64,000 nt of DNA from Lucinisca nassula (GCA_963580285.1 OY757010.1:215060204-215124203), one strand, 5' to 3'; counted from the stretch's first letter, positions 38,620-49,506 are shown. A program made the numbers and translations. Notes: generated from the letters alone by a model not told the origin.

Positions 38620-38880
38620 ACGAATTATGTTGTTGTTGTTTTCCAGTTTCCCCGTGTCGCGGGTCGTCAGCTGGTGGGGTCCCAGGGAACGAATCCATGC
38701 TGGCACTACACCGTAGCCGTTCGGTGGTACCCCTATTCCCCGTTGCCGGTGAACAGGGAGACCATCGCTCGGCTCCAGCCCCCTCCGTCTCGTGTTTGTC
38801 GTCTCACGTCTCAGGTGTCTCCGAGCCCACAGGCATCCCCTTGCCCTGTAGCCAATCGCCGAGCTCCGTCCTGAGAGGTT
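38620..38880 (+). repeat. Dispersed repeat with GTTGTTGTTGTTTTCCAG (copy 1 of 2)
   Basis: Shared with 58990-59165: GTTGTTGTTGTTTTCCAG, GGTCCCAGGGAACGAATCCA, TGCTGGCAC, CCGTAGCCGT and CATCGCTCGGCTCCA. Open frames across it are not the same in the two copies. It looks like part of an unidentified retroelement. Confidence 0.5.
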
Positions 38881-39552
38881 TGTGAAACGGTGCCGTGACC
38901 TTTCCAGGTCTCGGTGGGGCTTATATTTTGTCTTCCCGTTTGCTTCAGGAGTGCATGTGTCCTGTCGCTAAAGGGCATCTTTATTTGTTAGAGTTTCTGG
39001 GCTAGGCGTGCTTCATTTTTCAAGGGCTGTGGATGTGTTGCACAGTTCCAATGTGAGCCTCTGTTTTGGTGCAACATAGTTTAGTTGTAGTAATTTGGAA
39101 CTCCATGCTAAAGGTTTGGCTACGTGATTGCCTGCGTTTAAGTTATAGCAGTGCTGTGCCTTGGGTTTTTGCGGTTTGCCGCAAAGGGGTGTGGGTTGTT
39201 TTGTGTAACAGGGTAGGCTCCGAGTTTGAACTTATCATTAAGGGGATCGTTTAGCAGTTAATTTTGTTTGAAAGTTTCATTGTGATTTGGAAGACGTTTC
39301 TAAAGATTGCTATAAACGTTTCCATGCTACGTGTTATGCACCTTATATCCAATCAGGGGATTCGAGACAAAGTTTTTTTAGCCATTTACGAATTATCAAT
39401 AGTTTCCAACGTTTTAATCGAACGCTGTTGTCGTCACTTCATATACAATGACGTAAGTCGCTGCCACTAGGGCAGCGCCTGTGGTGATATGTGTTGCTCG
39501 GTGCATCCTCTTTAACTAGTTTAAGTCACGTCTTAGCAACGTTTGCGGTGGT
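38881..39552. other. Unassigned, G/T-rich
   Basis: About 670 bp relatively rich in G and T on the plus strand with several short frames; no motif recognised. Possibly the body of the same unidentified repeat. Confidence 0.35.
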
Positions 39553-39780
39553 TGGGTGAAACGTCTTGCGTCACTTGGGCGTCCAACTGATATATTGACT
39601 TACAGTTTGGCAAGGCCTGTTTCACCTTGCAGCAGGTAATGATTACGGGTGCGTGGGGGAGGGGTGGATGTTGTTACTGTTTCTGTTTCTACACTCCCAT
39701 TCATTTCCTCTTTCTCTTCTGTCCCTTACTTTCATATCCTCTACTCTCTTTTATCTCCTTCCTGACACAATCAATCTTAG
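39553..39780 (+). repeat. Dispersed repeat with pyrimidine-rich tail (copy 2 of 3)
   Basis: GGCGTCCAACTGATATATTG, ACTTACAGTTTGGCAAGGCC, CACCTTGCAGCAGGTA, CACTCCCATTCATTTCC and a long CT-rich tail. Same layout as 9290-9540. Confidence 0.55.
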
Positions 39781-39906
39781 CGACTTTTTGAAGCGCCATC
39801 ATAAATTCACTCCTACATAGTGTCAATGTGCTGTGCTGTCCTCAGAAAAAAAGATAAAGTGCAATGCAATCAAGCGATTTGAGGCAGGGTTCATGCAAGC
39901 ACTCAG

Positions 39907-40120
39907 TTAACTCTTATCATGCTGTTCACGACAACCTCTATTCTTTGGAAACAGTGTAGATCCAGATCAGATGGCTTCTGAAGAAGCCATCTGATCAGGA
40001 TCTACACTGTTTGACATAAAGTTTATGGATTTGTAAGAATAAATGACATGAAGTAATCTGATTGGTTTAAATTCAGAAATGGGTGTGGCTAAACTGAATA
40101 TTCAGCAAGAGAAGGGTTAA
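39907..40120. mobile_element. TTAA-flanked palindromic MITE, family 1
   Basis: TTAA at 39907-39910 and 40117-40120. Core palindrome at about 39958-40006. Very similar to 11293-11505. Confidence 0.8.
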
Positions 40121-40712
40121 CGTGCATAAAGGTAACTTTTATCTCCGTTGGTTATTGCAGACATGTATCCCTTGTAGCTGTTGTTGGTAGCAGCGTTGGC
40201 ATTCATGCACTACAGAGATTGTATGATTTTCATTTGTACTGAATGCCCCATCATTCATATGCAAAATAGTAATAATAATAGATCAAAATAAATTAATCAT
40301 GCTGATATGCAAACACAAAAGGAAGATTTTAGCCATTCTAGGCTAATATGCGATCACGGGCACTAACAATTCTGCACGTGCCTTGGAAGTATTTTTAAAC
40401 CAGTGTGAATTTATAAGTTTGAAATGAGTATGTTTCTCAGACGAGCGAAAAGAAATGCCTTTACAGTATAAAGCCATCTTTTGGCTCTTGCATTGTCCAG
40501 AGCGAAAAAATGGCATTTGTTATTCCAATTATACACTGGCTGTGTTCGAGTAAAAATGGTGTTTAAGCCTCTTTACTGAGGTTTTGTGACAGCAATTTTA
40601 TGAAGAAAAAAAAGGAGGAGGTTGTATGTCCCTGCTAAATACGCCTTTTTCGGCCATGTGATCGCGGTCACAAGTGCGCGTCATTAGCATCATTGAAAAC
40701 CTTATTTTATAT
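40121..40712. other. No recognised feature
   Basis: About 590 bp without conserved coding or matched repeats. Confidence 0.4.
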
Positions 40713-41045
40713 AGCTATATAAGAGAAAAGTGGGGTTTGCAAGAATAATTGTTTTCCTTATCGATGCTTAAAACAGTTTGAGAGTACTCGTTACAACCAT
40801 CGCCCCCGCCCATCGGGGCTTGAAGAAATAGATGGGCTGCATGATGCTTATACGCACAGCACACGAGTTCTGGTATATAAGCTATATAAGAGAAAAGTGG
40901 GGTTTGCAAGAATAATTGTTTTCCTTATCGATGCTTAAAACAGTTTGAGAGTACTCGTTAGAACCATCGCCCCCGCCCATCGGGGCTTGAAGAAATAGAT
41001 GGGCTGCATGATGCTTCCACGCACAGCACACGAGTTCTGGTAAAC
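40713..41045 (+). repeat. 167-bp tandem duplication including a SINE head
   Basis: AGCTATATAAGAGAAAAGTG starts at 40713 and 40880. Both units include GTTTTCCTTATCGATGCTTA and the first ~75 bp of SINE family S. They differ at single sites (TTACAACC/TTAGAACC; GCTTATACG/GCTTCCACG). The SINE continues only from the second unit, so the duplication came after the SINE inserted. Confidence 0.85.
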
Positions 41046-41776
41046 GCTTAGAGGATCAGAGCCTGCCCAGGCAAAGCGGTGAGAATCGGCCCGTCCATAC
41101 TTATAAACCCTATTGGTTTCATTGGGCGACAGGGCTTGAGATGTCATTTCAGCTCAATGTCGGGTAAAAGTCCCACAAAATTGGAAGCAACGTCTCCAAA
41201 CCTATATACAGTATTGACGGGGACCGTTTAAGGTGCATTATTGAGCTATCTGGAAAAAATGCTTCCAAAAATAAAATACATATAGCCGGTATTTTTCTCG
41301 AAAACAATACAAATGAATGCATTTTATGCAAAAATGCGAACAATTATGATGACAGGTAAACTAGTTTGAGAGGGATTCCCTAACTAGGTTTTGCACACTA
41401 GTTAGATCTGTTTTTAGTACGTGACAAAAATAGAATCCCCATATATGACGTTTGGCCTTGTTTGCTTAGGGCATGCCTGAATCGGAAGAAATATGACGCT
41501 GAATACCATACCATAAGTAACGACACTCAGAGACGAAACTGTCGCCATGTATGTGTAAAGTGACAGATTTATTTTTAGAACAGAAATTCCGAACACATGT
41601 TCAGAGCTAAGGGTAAATACGAATGAAAACGACCATTTTCACAAAGTTCTGAAGCTGTATTTGGCTCCAAAAGTGTACACATGACAAAGGAGTATGCATT
41701 GAAGATAAAAACCAGAAAAAAATTGAGACCCGGTAGCTCAATAATGCACCTTTAAACCTCAAATCAAACAAACTCG
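40969..41776 (+). mobile_element. SINE family S split by a MITE
   Basis: SINE from CGCCCCCGCCCATCGGGGCT to GGGGACCGTTTA (41230), resuming after 41751 with TTAAACCTCAAATCAAACAA. Lacks part of the GACCCGCACACGAGTACTGG region. Confidence 0.8.
41231..41751. mobile_element. MITE nested in SINE, perfect 18-bp inverted ends
   Basis: AGGTGCATTATTGAGCTA and TAGCTCAATAATGCACCT are exact reverse complements, flanked by TTA on both sides (41228-41230, 41752-41754) inside the SINE's GTTAAACC sequence. 521 bp, AT-rich, non-coding. It must be younger than the SINE. Confidence 0.85.
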
Positions 41777-41822
41777 ATAAAACGGCATCAATGAGACGGT
41801 CCCAGCAAGCACAAATAATCTT

Positions 41823-42025
41823 CAGTAAAACTCCGCTATTAAGACCTGATTTAGACCACCTAAACTTAAGAATAAATCTGATTTTATTGAGAGGGAATCA
41901 ATTATTCTTGCCTTGTGTTATCCACAGTCTCAAAATGAGAGACCACCTTTGGGACTGTTCAAAATGGTCTTAAAGACCACTTTTGAACAGTTCCAAAGGT
42001 GGTCTTAATATAGGAATTTTACTGT
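41823..42025. mobile_element. MITE, family 6 (GACCACC)
   Basis: Inverted ends CAGTAAAACTCCGCTATTAA and TTAATATAGGAATTTTACTG; internal palindrome GGGACTGTTCAAAATGGTCT / AGACCACTTTTGAACAGTTC. Confidence 0.7.
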
Positions 42026-42298
42026 ATATAAGACAACTATTGCCCTTTTTGCAGATAATTGGCAGTTTTAGGTCTATGAGACTACACCTGTCCACATTGG
42101 TGTGTTTTCCCACTGATGTATGGTTACAAATCTTCCTATGCGTAGTGCGTATCACCGACATTGTCAATGCCTTTGTAGAGAATTTTTGCGATCAAGGTCC
42201 CCTTACATGGTCCCCTTGCATAAAGTCCAGCAGCTGCTGGAAACAGAAAACATAACAGGAACTCGGAGTCTTAGTTCTATCGCTAATCTTTAAGTAAT

Positions 42299-43044
42299 TG
42301 TGACAAAACAGTCATCCGCATAGCCCCATTACGGTATATTCACATTGTTCAAGCTTAATCACAAAAACGGATTGAAAATGCCTAAACCATATCCAATCAA
42401 ATTGCCCAGACAGTAACCAATTGATAATCACCTTATAGTTTTTATCATCCAATCAATGTAACGTTTAGAATAACCAATCAGATATTTATCCTAGGTATAT
42501 AAGGGGTATTTCACAGTTATCAAGTGAGAACAGCATCAGCAACGAGTTAATCAAGATTAAATATAACAGCTTTAAGGTAAATATCTACAGAGTGAAGGAG
42601 TTGGCTGAAACACGCCTACCTAGCTTTGTAGAATATAATATTTTATATCATTCTAAGCCATTAAGGAGTGAGCCAAACTTTCGAAACTTAGTAGATCTGA
42701 GCCAATTGAGCTGTGCATTTTTATTCATCTAATTACACTGTTTTTCATAACTTGTTATATGCGTATAGTGCTTTTTTTTATTGCTCCAATCATTTCATTT
42801 TAATATGCTTTGTAAATTTGAGCTTTACCTTAGTAAGTTATCTAAGGGGACCCATACTAATCATATTTTGGAGTAGGTAACTCTGTCTAAATTGGGAATA
42901 ATCATTTTGAGCCGCTGTAAGTTTGAAGAGCAGCTCACTTTAGTGTTTAAATACTTAACTTGTAAAATAGATCTTGAATGGTGAGCCAGTCGAGCTCATC
43001 TTATATCACTTGTTTTAGCCGCTCGGAACACATCGCACGTTACA
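42299..43044 (+). repeat. 5' LTR
   Basis: 746 bp, TGTGACAAAACAG to CGCACGTTACA. Differs from the 3' LTR at about three substitutions (near 42570, 42864, 42898) and one T in a T-run near 42775. Contains a TATA-like box. Confidence 0.95.
42496..42503 (+). promoter_or_regulatory. TATA-like box in LTR
   Basis: TATATAAG inside CTAGGTATATAAGGGGTATT, repeated in the 3' LTR at 48594. Placement about 200 bp from the LTR start suits a U3 promoter; the transcription start would lie about 25-30 bp further. Inferred from sequence only. Confidence 0.5.
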
Positions 43045-43048
43045 AATT

Positions 43049-43071
43049 TGGTGGTAGCGTCGGGATTTGAA
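43049..43071 (+). other. Primer-binding site, tRNA-Leu-like
   Basis: Five bases after the LTR, a 23-nt stretch starting TGGTGGTAGCGTCGGG is the complement of a tRNA 3' end: CCA, discriminator A, a 7-nt acceptor strand whose partner would be GGTAGCG, a 5-nt T stem and a T loop TTCAAAT. Animal tRNA-Leu commonly begins GGTAGCG and has discriminator A, so a leucine tRNA primer is likely. Confidence 0.7.
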
Positions 43072-43101
43072 AGCTCAACTTCGTTGTGTGACTCATTAGA
43101 A

Positions 43102-43719
43102 ATGAACATTGATCAATTGAATAAGAGTATAAGGCAGCTGGAGCTGGAGCTTGCTGCTTATCAACAAAGTGAAAGAGACGCCGATGATTTCTCGACGCCA
43201 AAGATACCACGAGGTATTGATAACGTTATGGACCAGAGGCAGAGGGAGTCCGGACATAATACAGCCGGAGGCTCTGTCTTGAGACATCAAATGTCGGGAG
43301 TCAGATTTACGGAAGAAAATGAGACAGAAAGTGTGAAGAAAGCTGCCCCGGGTGCTGGAAAGAAGACAATGTCGACAGGAGCCACTCCTGTGTTGAAAGA
43401 GCCAAGTTTGGCAACTGAAGAAGACAGATATGACTTAAGTAGATATCTTATAAGGGATTCAACGGCTAAGGAGCTTTGGGAAAGAGCTGAAACAGAGCCT
43501 GGAATAACCTATAGAAGGAAAAGCCAAGAACCATCAAAACCTGATGTCGGAAAGAAGCCCTGGACTGTAGACAAAACCGAGGAGCGCCCAGCCGAGTGCT
43601 CAGATGAAAATCAAGCAATTCATATGTCTAAGCCACCTGTGTTGATTAAGCCAGCAACATACGATGGAACTTCATCTTGGCTAGACTATAGATCACATTT
43701 TGAAGCATGTGCGACATAA
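43102..43719 (+). pseudogene. Gypsy gag, N-terminal part, ends at an in-frame stop
   Basis: First ATG after the primer site is 43102, starting MNIDQLNKSIRQLELELAAY, a predicted coiled-coil-like heptad stretch. A Pro/Ser/Glu-rich linker (about residues 30-190) leads to PPVLIKPATYDGTSSWLDYR, the start of a retrotransposon capsid domain. The frame is cut by TAA at 43717-43719 after FEACAT. The same frame continues on the other side with the rest of the capsid, so this is a single nonsense change rather than a domain boundary. Confidence 0.85.
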
Positions 43720-45474
43720 GGACACTGGAGTGAAAGTGATAAAGCTCTTTACTTAGCCGTGTCACTTCGTGGACAAGCTCAGTCTATCTTAGGAGACTTA
43801 TCAGGGGGTGTCCCAAAGAAATATAGTGATTTAATAACTGCATTAAATGAGCGATTCTCACCTCCAAACCAGATGGAGCTACACAGAGCTCAGTTGAGAG
43901 AAAGAAAACAAAAAGCATCAGACAGTCTCCCTGAGCTGGGACAAAGCATTCGGCGCTTAACAAACTTGGCCTTTCCTACAGCTCCCCTTGATGTCAGAGA
44001 GACTTTATCAAAGGAATATTTCATTGATGCACTGATTGACTCAGATATACGTTTGCGCATTAAACAGACCCGACCAACGACACTCAATGACGCCATTCGC
44101 CAGGCAGTAGAATTGGAAGCATTCGTTAAAGTAGAAGAGAAAAACAAAGAGCTGAAGGGCTACTTAAGACCAGTCGATATGAGTGAGACAAAGGATCAAC
44201 CAAATGAAAGTGAGCTTAAAACGCTATTGAGCCGTCTCGATAATATGCAAAAGTCAATGAACGAGGTGAAAACGGAAATGGAAGAACTTAAATCACAGAG
44301 CCTCTCACGTGCCACTATTCACACAGAAACAAGGCGAAAATACACAGATATGAGCTGCTATATCTGCGGGCGTCAAGGTCATCTGGGACGAGATTGTCAT
44401 TACAAAAACCAGTCTGGAAGGGGTGGCCGAGGCCAAGGCCGGGACTGGGGCCGAGGCCGTGGACGAGAATATCAAAGAGGAAATGATCAAGGAAGACAGA
44501 ATGAAATTCGGAATAATTCAGAAAGCTCTGGATTATTTGTAAATGCACAGATTTGTGGGAAGAATGTGAAGTTGCTCGTTGACACTGGAGCAACGTTGAC
44601 CATATTAAATGACAGTTTGTATAACTCAGTCAAGAGCTCCTTTGGTGGAGAAAATAAGTTGACCAGGGTTAGAAAAGAAATTCTGTCAGCTACAAATGAG
44701 CCACTCAATGTTTCTGGAAAAACGGAAATGAGCATCGAAATAGGACAAAAGATCTACAATCAAGAGCTTGCCGTCGCAACAATTGCAATGGATGGAGTAA
44801 TAGGGTTGGATTTCTTGAACAAATATAAATGCAAAGTAGACATAGTAAACAGAAAGCTTTTAATAGGTAAAGATGAGATTCCAATGATCTCCGAGGGTTC
44901 AATAGGATGCTATCGTATATCAGTAAGTGAAACTTGCAGCATACCGCCGAGATCAGAAATTGTAGTCTTTGGCAATGTTAACATGTCTGAGAAAGACTAT
45001 ATACCAGATGGTTTGAGCCTGATTGAGCCGGAAGAAAGTTTTACAAGAACCGATCGGGGTTTGGTAGCAAAAACCTTGGTTGAAAATAGTAAAAGAGTTC
45101 CATTGAGAATAATGAATGTTACTACAGACGTTAAAATCATACACTCTGGTACATTTATTGCTTCACTGAGTCCAGTAAAAAGGGTTATGGAGTCTGAGGC
45201 GTGCCCAAATACGCAAGGAAATACTTTACCACCAGCTTTAAATGAGCTGTTAAAGAAAACTAGCAAAACAGTCACAGGGAAACAAAGAAATCTAGTCAAA
45301 GAGCTACTATTGAGGCATAATAATCTGTTTGCCAGCAATGATCAGGAGCTGGGTAAAACGGGCATTGTGAGACACGGTATCAAGACAGACAGCAGGACAC
45401 CCATCAAACAACCCTTCAGGCGAATACCAGTAAATATGAGAGGGAGGTCGACAAGCACATTGATGACATGTTAG
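43720..45474 (+). pseudogene. Gypsy gag C-terminus, nucleocapsid and protease
   Basis: In frame with the upstream gag. Capsid part: ALYLAVSLRGQAQSILGDL, SDLITALNERFSPPNQMEL, QSIRRLTNLAFPTAPLDV. One zinc knuckle CYICGRQGHLGRDC (CX2CX4HX4C, about 44356-44397), then a Gly/Arg-rich RGG-like stretch (GRGGRGQGRDWGRGRGRE). Aspartic protease: KLLVDTGATLTIL (catalytic Asp codon 44581-44583) and a second motif MDGVIGLDFL (about 44788). The segment ends at the start of RT (PFRRIPVN), where one base is missing near 45445 and the frame runs to a stop at 45472-45474. Confidence 0.9.
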
Positions 45475-45668
45475 AACGTGATGTTATTGAGCATTCAGTG
45501 AGTCCATGGGCTGCCGGCGTTGTACTAGTGAAGAAAAAGGATGGAACAACTAGATTTTGCGTTGATTATCGGCAGTTAAATGAGCGTACCGTCAAAGATG
45601 CTTATCCTTTACCTAGAATTGATGAGTCGTTGGATCATTTGTCTGGGCAAAGTGGTTCTCGACGCTAG
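45445..45668 (+). pseudogene. Gypsy reverse transcriptase, first part
   Basis: Reads [60 protein letters not shown]. These are RT fingers motifs; the FCVDYRQLN block is diagnostic for Gypsy elements. A single-base loss near 45648 sends the frame to a stop at 45666-45668. Confidence 0.9.
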
Positions 45669-46888
45669 ATTTGTGTCCAGGATACTGGCAGGTAGAACTC
45701 GAGCAGGATGCTAAACCGAAAACAGCCTTCGTCACTAAAAGGGGGCTATATCAATTCAAGGTCATGCCTTTCGGGCTCTGCAACGCTCCAGCCACCTTTG
45801 AAAGGCTGATGGAGACTGTGCTTTCAGGTTTACAATGGGACATATGTCTCATTTACCTCGATGATATAATTGTTATTGCCAAATCCTTCGAAGAAATGCT
45901 AGAAAATTTGGAGAAAGTATTTTTAAGATTATCAGCAGCAGGTTTAAAACTGAAGGCAAAGAAATGCCATATTTTTGCAGAACATGTTGAGTTCCTAGGT
46001 CATGTAATCTCACCTAAGGGAATAGCTACAGATCCAAAGAAGATCGAAGTAATAAGGGACTGGAAAGAGCCAAGTCATGTGAGCGAATTGAGATCATTTA
46101 TTGGTCTCTGTAGTTACTACAGAAGATATATTCAGAATTTTGCAGGAATTGTTAAGCCACTCAATAAGCTCACAGAAAAGAAACAGAAATTTATCTGGAC
46201 CAAAGAGTGTCAGGAAGCGTTTGATTCACTGAAGTCAAAACTCACCCAGAGTCCTATCTTAAGTTATCCAGATTTTACTGAGCCATTTACTCTTGACACC
46301 GATGCAAGTAATACTGCTATAGGCGCGGTTCTATCGCAGAACATTAATGGACAAGAAAAGGTAGTAGCATACGCAAGCAGAGCTCTCACAAAGTCAGAAA
46401 GAAAATATTGCGTTACCAGAAAGGAATTGTTAGCAGTTGTTTACTTTGTGAAATATTTTCGCCACTATCTATATGGGAAACGATTCACGGTGCGAACCGA
46501 TCATAGTTCCTTAAGATGGTTGCTCAATTTTAAGAATCCTGAAGGGCAGTTAGCAAGGTGGATAGAGGTGTTAACAACATATGATATGAATATTCAGCAT
46601 CGCCCTGGTACCCAGCACAGAAATGCCGATGCGCTCAGCAGGCATAGTTGCGGACAATGCAGAGGAAAAGAGCTTAAAGAAACTGTTAATGTTGTAGTGA
46701 ATGAAACAGTGAGAACTAGTAGCCAATGGGAAGAAGTGTTAGACACTGACTCGTTAAAAGAGCTTCAGAAGCATGATAAGGACATTTCTACAGTAAGAAA
46801 CCCGATGGAAAACGGAGTGCAACCTGACAGTGCTGAGATAAGTTCCGCGAGTTCAACAAGGCTCTTTGGTCTCAAAGACAGAAATTAG
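45648..46888 (+). pseudogene. Gypsy reverse transcriptase core and RNase H
   Basis: RT palm: LCPGYWQVELEQDAKPKTAF, KVMPFGLCNAPATFERLM, CLIYLDDIIVIAKS (YLDD at about 45854-45865), KAKKCHIFAEHVEFLGHVIS. Connection: LRSFIGLCSYYRRYIQNFA. RNase H: FTLDTDASNTAIGAVLSQ, TRKELLAVVYFVKYFRHYL, FTVRTDHSSLRWL and HRNADALSR, giving the D-E-D-D set. All catalytic residues are kept. The frame ends at 46888 through a single-base loss near 46855, just before the integrase. Confidence 0.92.
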
Positions 46889-48219
46889 TCATAGATAGTG
46901 ATATGCTGCACAGGAAATGGGACGATGACAAAGGAGTAACACTGCAGGCTATTGTACCACTGAGTGAGCGTCGAAAGCTACTGTCCTTTTGCCATGATCA
47001 TTTAACATCTGGACATTTAGGAGTCAGGAAAACACTCAGTAAAGTGCGCCAATCTTACTATTGGCCTGGCCTCCAGCAGGACGTAAGGCATTATATTGCT
47101 GGATGTGAAAAGTGTCAAAAAGGTAAAAACCCGATCAGGACAAAAAGAGCTCCAATGCAAATAGTTGGAGCTGGTCGCCCAATGGAGCGTTTAGCCACGG
47201 ACATCCTTGGAGAGCTGCCATTAACAGAGAAAGGCAACAGATACATTCTTGTTGTCTCAGATTACTTTACTAAATGGACGGAGTGCTTCGCAATTCCCAA
47301 CATGGAAGCCAGAACAGTAGCAGATGCCATTGTGAGGGAGGTAGTTACAAGGTTTGGAGTTCCATCAATGATTCACTCGGACCAAGGTAGGCAGTTCGAG
47401 GGACAGCTGTTTACAGAGATGTGCAAGATGATAAACGTCAAGAAAACGCGAACAACGCCATATCACCCACAGTCAGACGGAATGGTTGAGCGATTCAACA
47501 GAACGTTGGTAAGGATGCTCAAAACCTATGTAAATGAGCATCAGTCTGATTGGGATGATTACCTACCATACGTTACTATGGCATACAGATCGGTGGAACA
47601 TGAGACAACAGGATGTAGTCCCAATTTTCTTATGCTAGGAAGAGAAGTGCAGACACCTCTGGACATAATGTATGAAATGCCAGCAAGTGTTAAAAGCACC
47701 CCAGCAAACAGATGGGCTTGGGAATTAAAGGAGAAAATGGAAGCTGCACACAGACTAGTAAGAGAGAATATCGCTGGAGCAATGCTAAGACAAAAATCGC
47801 TGCATGATAGAAATGTCAGCTGGGAAAAGTTTAACAATGGGGATGAAGTGTATGTATATTTCCCGAGGCATATGCCGGGACAATCTCCAAAATTCACGAA
47901 TTATTGGCGAGGACCTTTTAAAGTCATGAAAAAGATTACAGATGTTACATATGAAGTGCTGTGTGGGCATAAGGGAAAACCTCAAACAATTCATGTAGAT
48001 CGCATGAAAGGGCGTAAGCCACAACGTTTACAATTTGAAAACTGTGCTAGAGACTCAAATGCTCCCTCGCAAAATAGAAATGATGAGGTGGTCATAGATA
48101 TGGGAGATGCAGAAGAGGCAGAATTAACTCAGACTGTAGAGGATGAAAATATGGCTCAAAGCTCGCGGAGGACACGAAGACCTCCAGAGTGGATGTCAGA
48201 TTATATAACCAAATTCTAA
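46855..48219 (+). pseudogene. Gypsy integrase with GPF module
   Basis: N-terminal zinc-binding HHCC: HDHLTSGHLGVRKTL and IAGCEKCQKGK. Catalytic core: MERLATDILGELPL (Asp), SMIHSDQGRQFEG (Asp) and PQSDGMVERFNRTL (Glu), with 35 residues between the last two (D,D35E). C-terminal GPF/GPY module: YWRGPFKVMKKITDVTYEVL, KPQTIHVDRMKGRKP. No chromodomain is evident. The C-terminal ~60 residues are acidic. Stop TAA at 48217-48219. The domain looks complete, but it is out of frame with the RT. Confidence 0.92.
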
Positions 48220-48396
48220 ATTTCAGGTAAATTCTCAGTCTTGATTGAGTCTCATTATATTTTTATTTATACTATCATACAAGTTATTTCGACCAACACA
48301 AAGAGAACGCCTAGGAAAGAAACCTGAGAAAAAGTTTTAAATTTCATATCCTGTAAATTATCATGCAGGGACGCATGAGATTCGAGGCGTGGGTAA
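48220..48396 (+). other. Gypsy 3' UTR
   Basis: 177 bp between the integrase stop and the 3' LTR. No env-like frame. The expected polypurine tract is weak: the last bases are GATTCGAGGCGTGGGTAA. Confidence 0.7.
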
Positions 48397-49143
48397 TGTG
48401 ACAAAACAGTCATCCGCATAGCCCCATTACGGTATATTCACATTGTTCAAGCTTAATCACAAAAACGGATTGAAAATGCCTAAACCATATCCAATCAAAT
48501 TGCCCAGACAGTAACCAATTGATAATCACCTTATAGTTTTTATCATCCAATCAATGTAACGTTTAGAATAACCAATCAGATATTTATCCTAGGTATATAA
48601 GGGGTATTTCACAGTTATCAAGTGAGAACAGCATCAGCAACGAGTTAATCAAGATTAAATATAACAGCTTCAAGGTAAATATCTACAGAGTGAAGGAGTT
48701 GGCTGAAACACGCCTACCTAGCTTTGTAGAATATAATATTTTATATCATTCTAAGCCATTAAGGAGTGAGCCAAACTTTCGAAACTTAGTAGATCTGAGC
48801 CAATTGAGCTGTGCATTTTTATTCATCTAATTACACTGTTTTTCATAACTTGTTATATGCGTATAGTGCTTTTTTTTTATTGCTCCAATCATTTCATTTT
48901 AATATGCTTTGTAAATTTGAGCTTTACCTTAGTAAGTTATCTAAGGGGACCCATACTAATCATTTTTTGGAGTAGGTAACTCTGTCTAAATTGGGATTAA
49001 TCATTTTGAGCCGCTGTAAGTTTGAAGAGCAGCTCACTTTAGTGTTTAAATACTTAACTTGTAAAATAGATCTTGAATGGTGAGCCAGTCGAGCTCATCT
49101 TATATCACTTGTTTTAGCCGCTCGGAACACATCGCACGTTACA
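48397..49143 (+). repeat. 3' LTR
   Basis: 747 bp, same ends as the 5' LTR. Followed by TAAT, the target duplication. Confidence 0.95.
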
Positions 49144-49350
49144 TAATGATGATAGATCCTGTGCTTACATGAGAGAAAGTAAGTACGGCCAGTTTTGGGA
49201 TCTGCCCTGATGAAAATGTTGGAGAGTTTCCTTCTTATGTCAACACTACTGCAACATTTTTTCTGCTGCTATCCACGTAACATAATCAGCCAATAAAATA
49301 AAATCACACGCAAATATAAGATTCTGTATACTGTTTTACCATGTGTAAGG

Positions 49351-49506
49351 GATGTGTGTGTGTATTTGAGCTTTACGTCCGACCAACAGCTAAGGTCATA
49401 TGGAGATGATACCTTGATTTAAAGACTCATCCGAAAGTTTGGAGAAGTCCGGAATCGATCCCTGGTTGCGAGGCGATTAGCTTATCACTACGCTGCGGAT
49501 GATTCT
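49351..49506 (-). mobile_element. SINE family B (diverged)
   Basis: TTTACGTCCGACCAACAGCT, AGGTCATATGGAGATG, GACTCATCCGAAAGTTTGGA, GGAATCGATCCC and a head remnant. Starts at a GTGTGTGTGTAT stretch. Confidence 0.75.

Larger units (their letters stand above)
42299..49143 (+). mobile_element. Ty3/Gypsy LTR retrotransposon, nearly intact but frame-broken
   Basis: 6.85 kb: 5' LTR, primer-binding site, gag-protease-RT-RNase H-integrase, short 3' UTR, 3' LTR. Flanked by the 4-bp target duplication TAAT (42295-42298 and 49144-49147). LTRs begin TGTGAC and end TTACA, giving the usual TG...CA. The order RT-RNase H-integrase and a C-terminal GPF module place it in Ty3/Gypsy. No env-like frame: only 177 bp separate the integrase stop from the 3' LTR. 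Gag, protease and pol appear to have been one continuous frame. One stop (43717-43719) and three single-base losses (near 45445, 45648 and 46855) now split it. Near-identical LTRs mean the insertion is recent. Confidence 0.95.

Noticed and set aside
38572..38885. Two overlapping 93-100 residue frames
   Set aside because: Neither frame is conserved in the second copy at 58990-59165.
45440..45480. Programmed frameshift in the Gypsy polymerase
   Set aside because: It lies inside RT rather than at the gag-pol border, no slippery heptamer is visible, and two more shifts of the same kind follow.
43890..47897. Several minus-strand open frames inside the Gypsy element
   Set aside because: They are shadows of the gag-pol coding strand.
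48220..48396. Envelope gene of a retrovirus-like element
   Set aside because: Only 177 bp remain before the 3' LTR, with no open frame.
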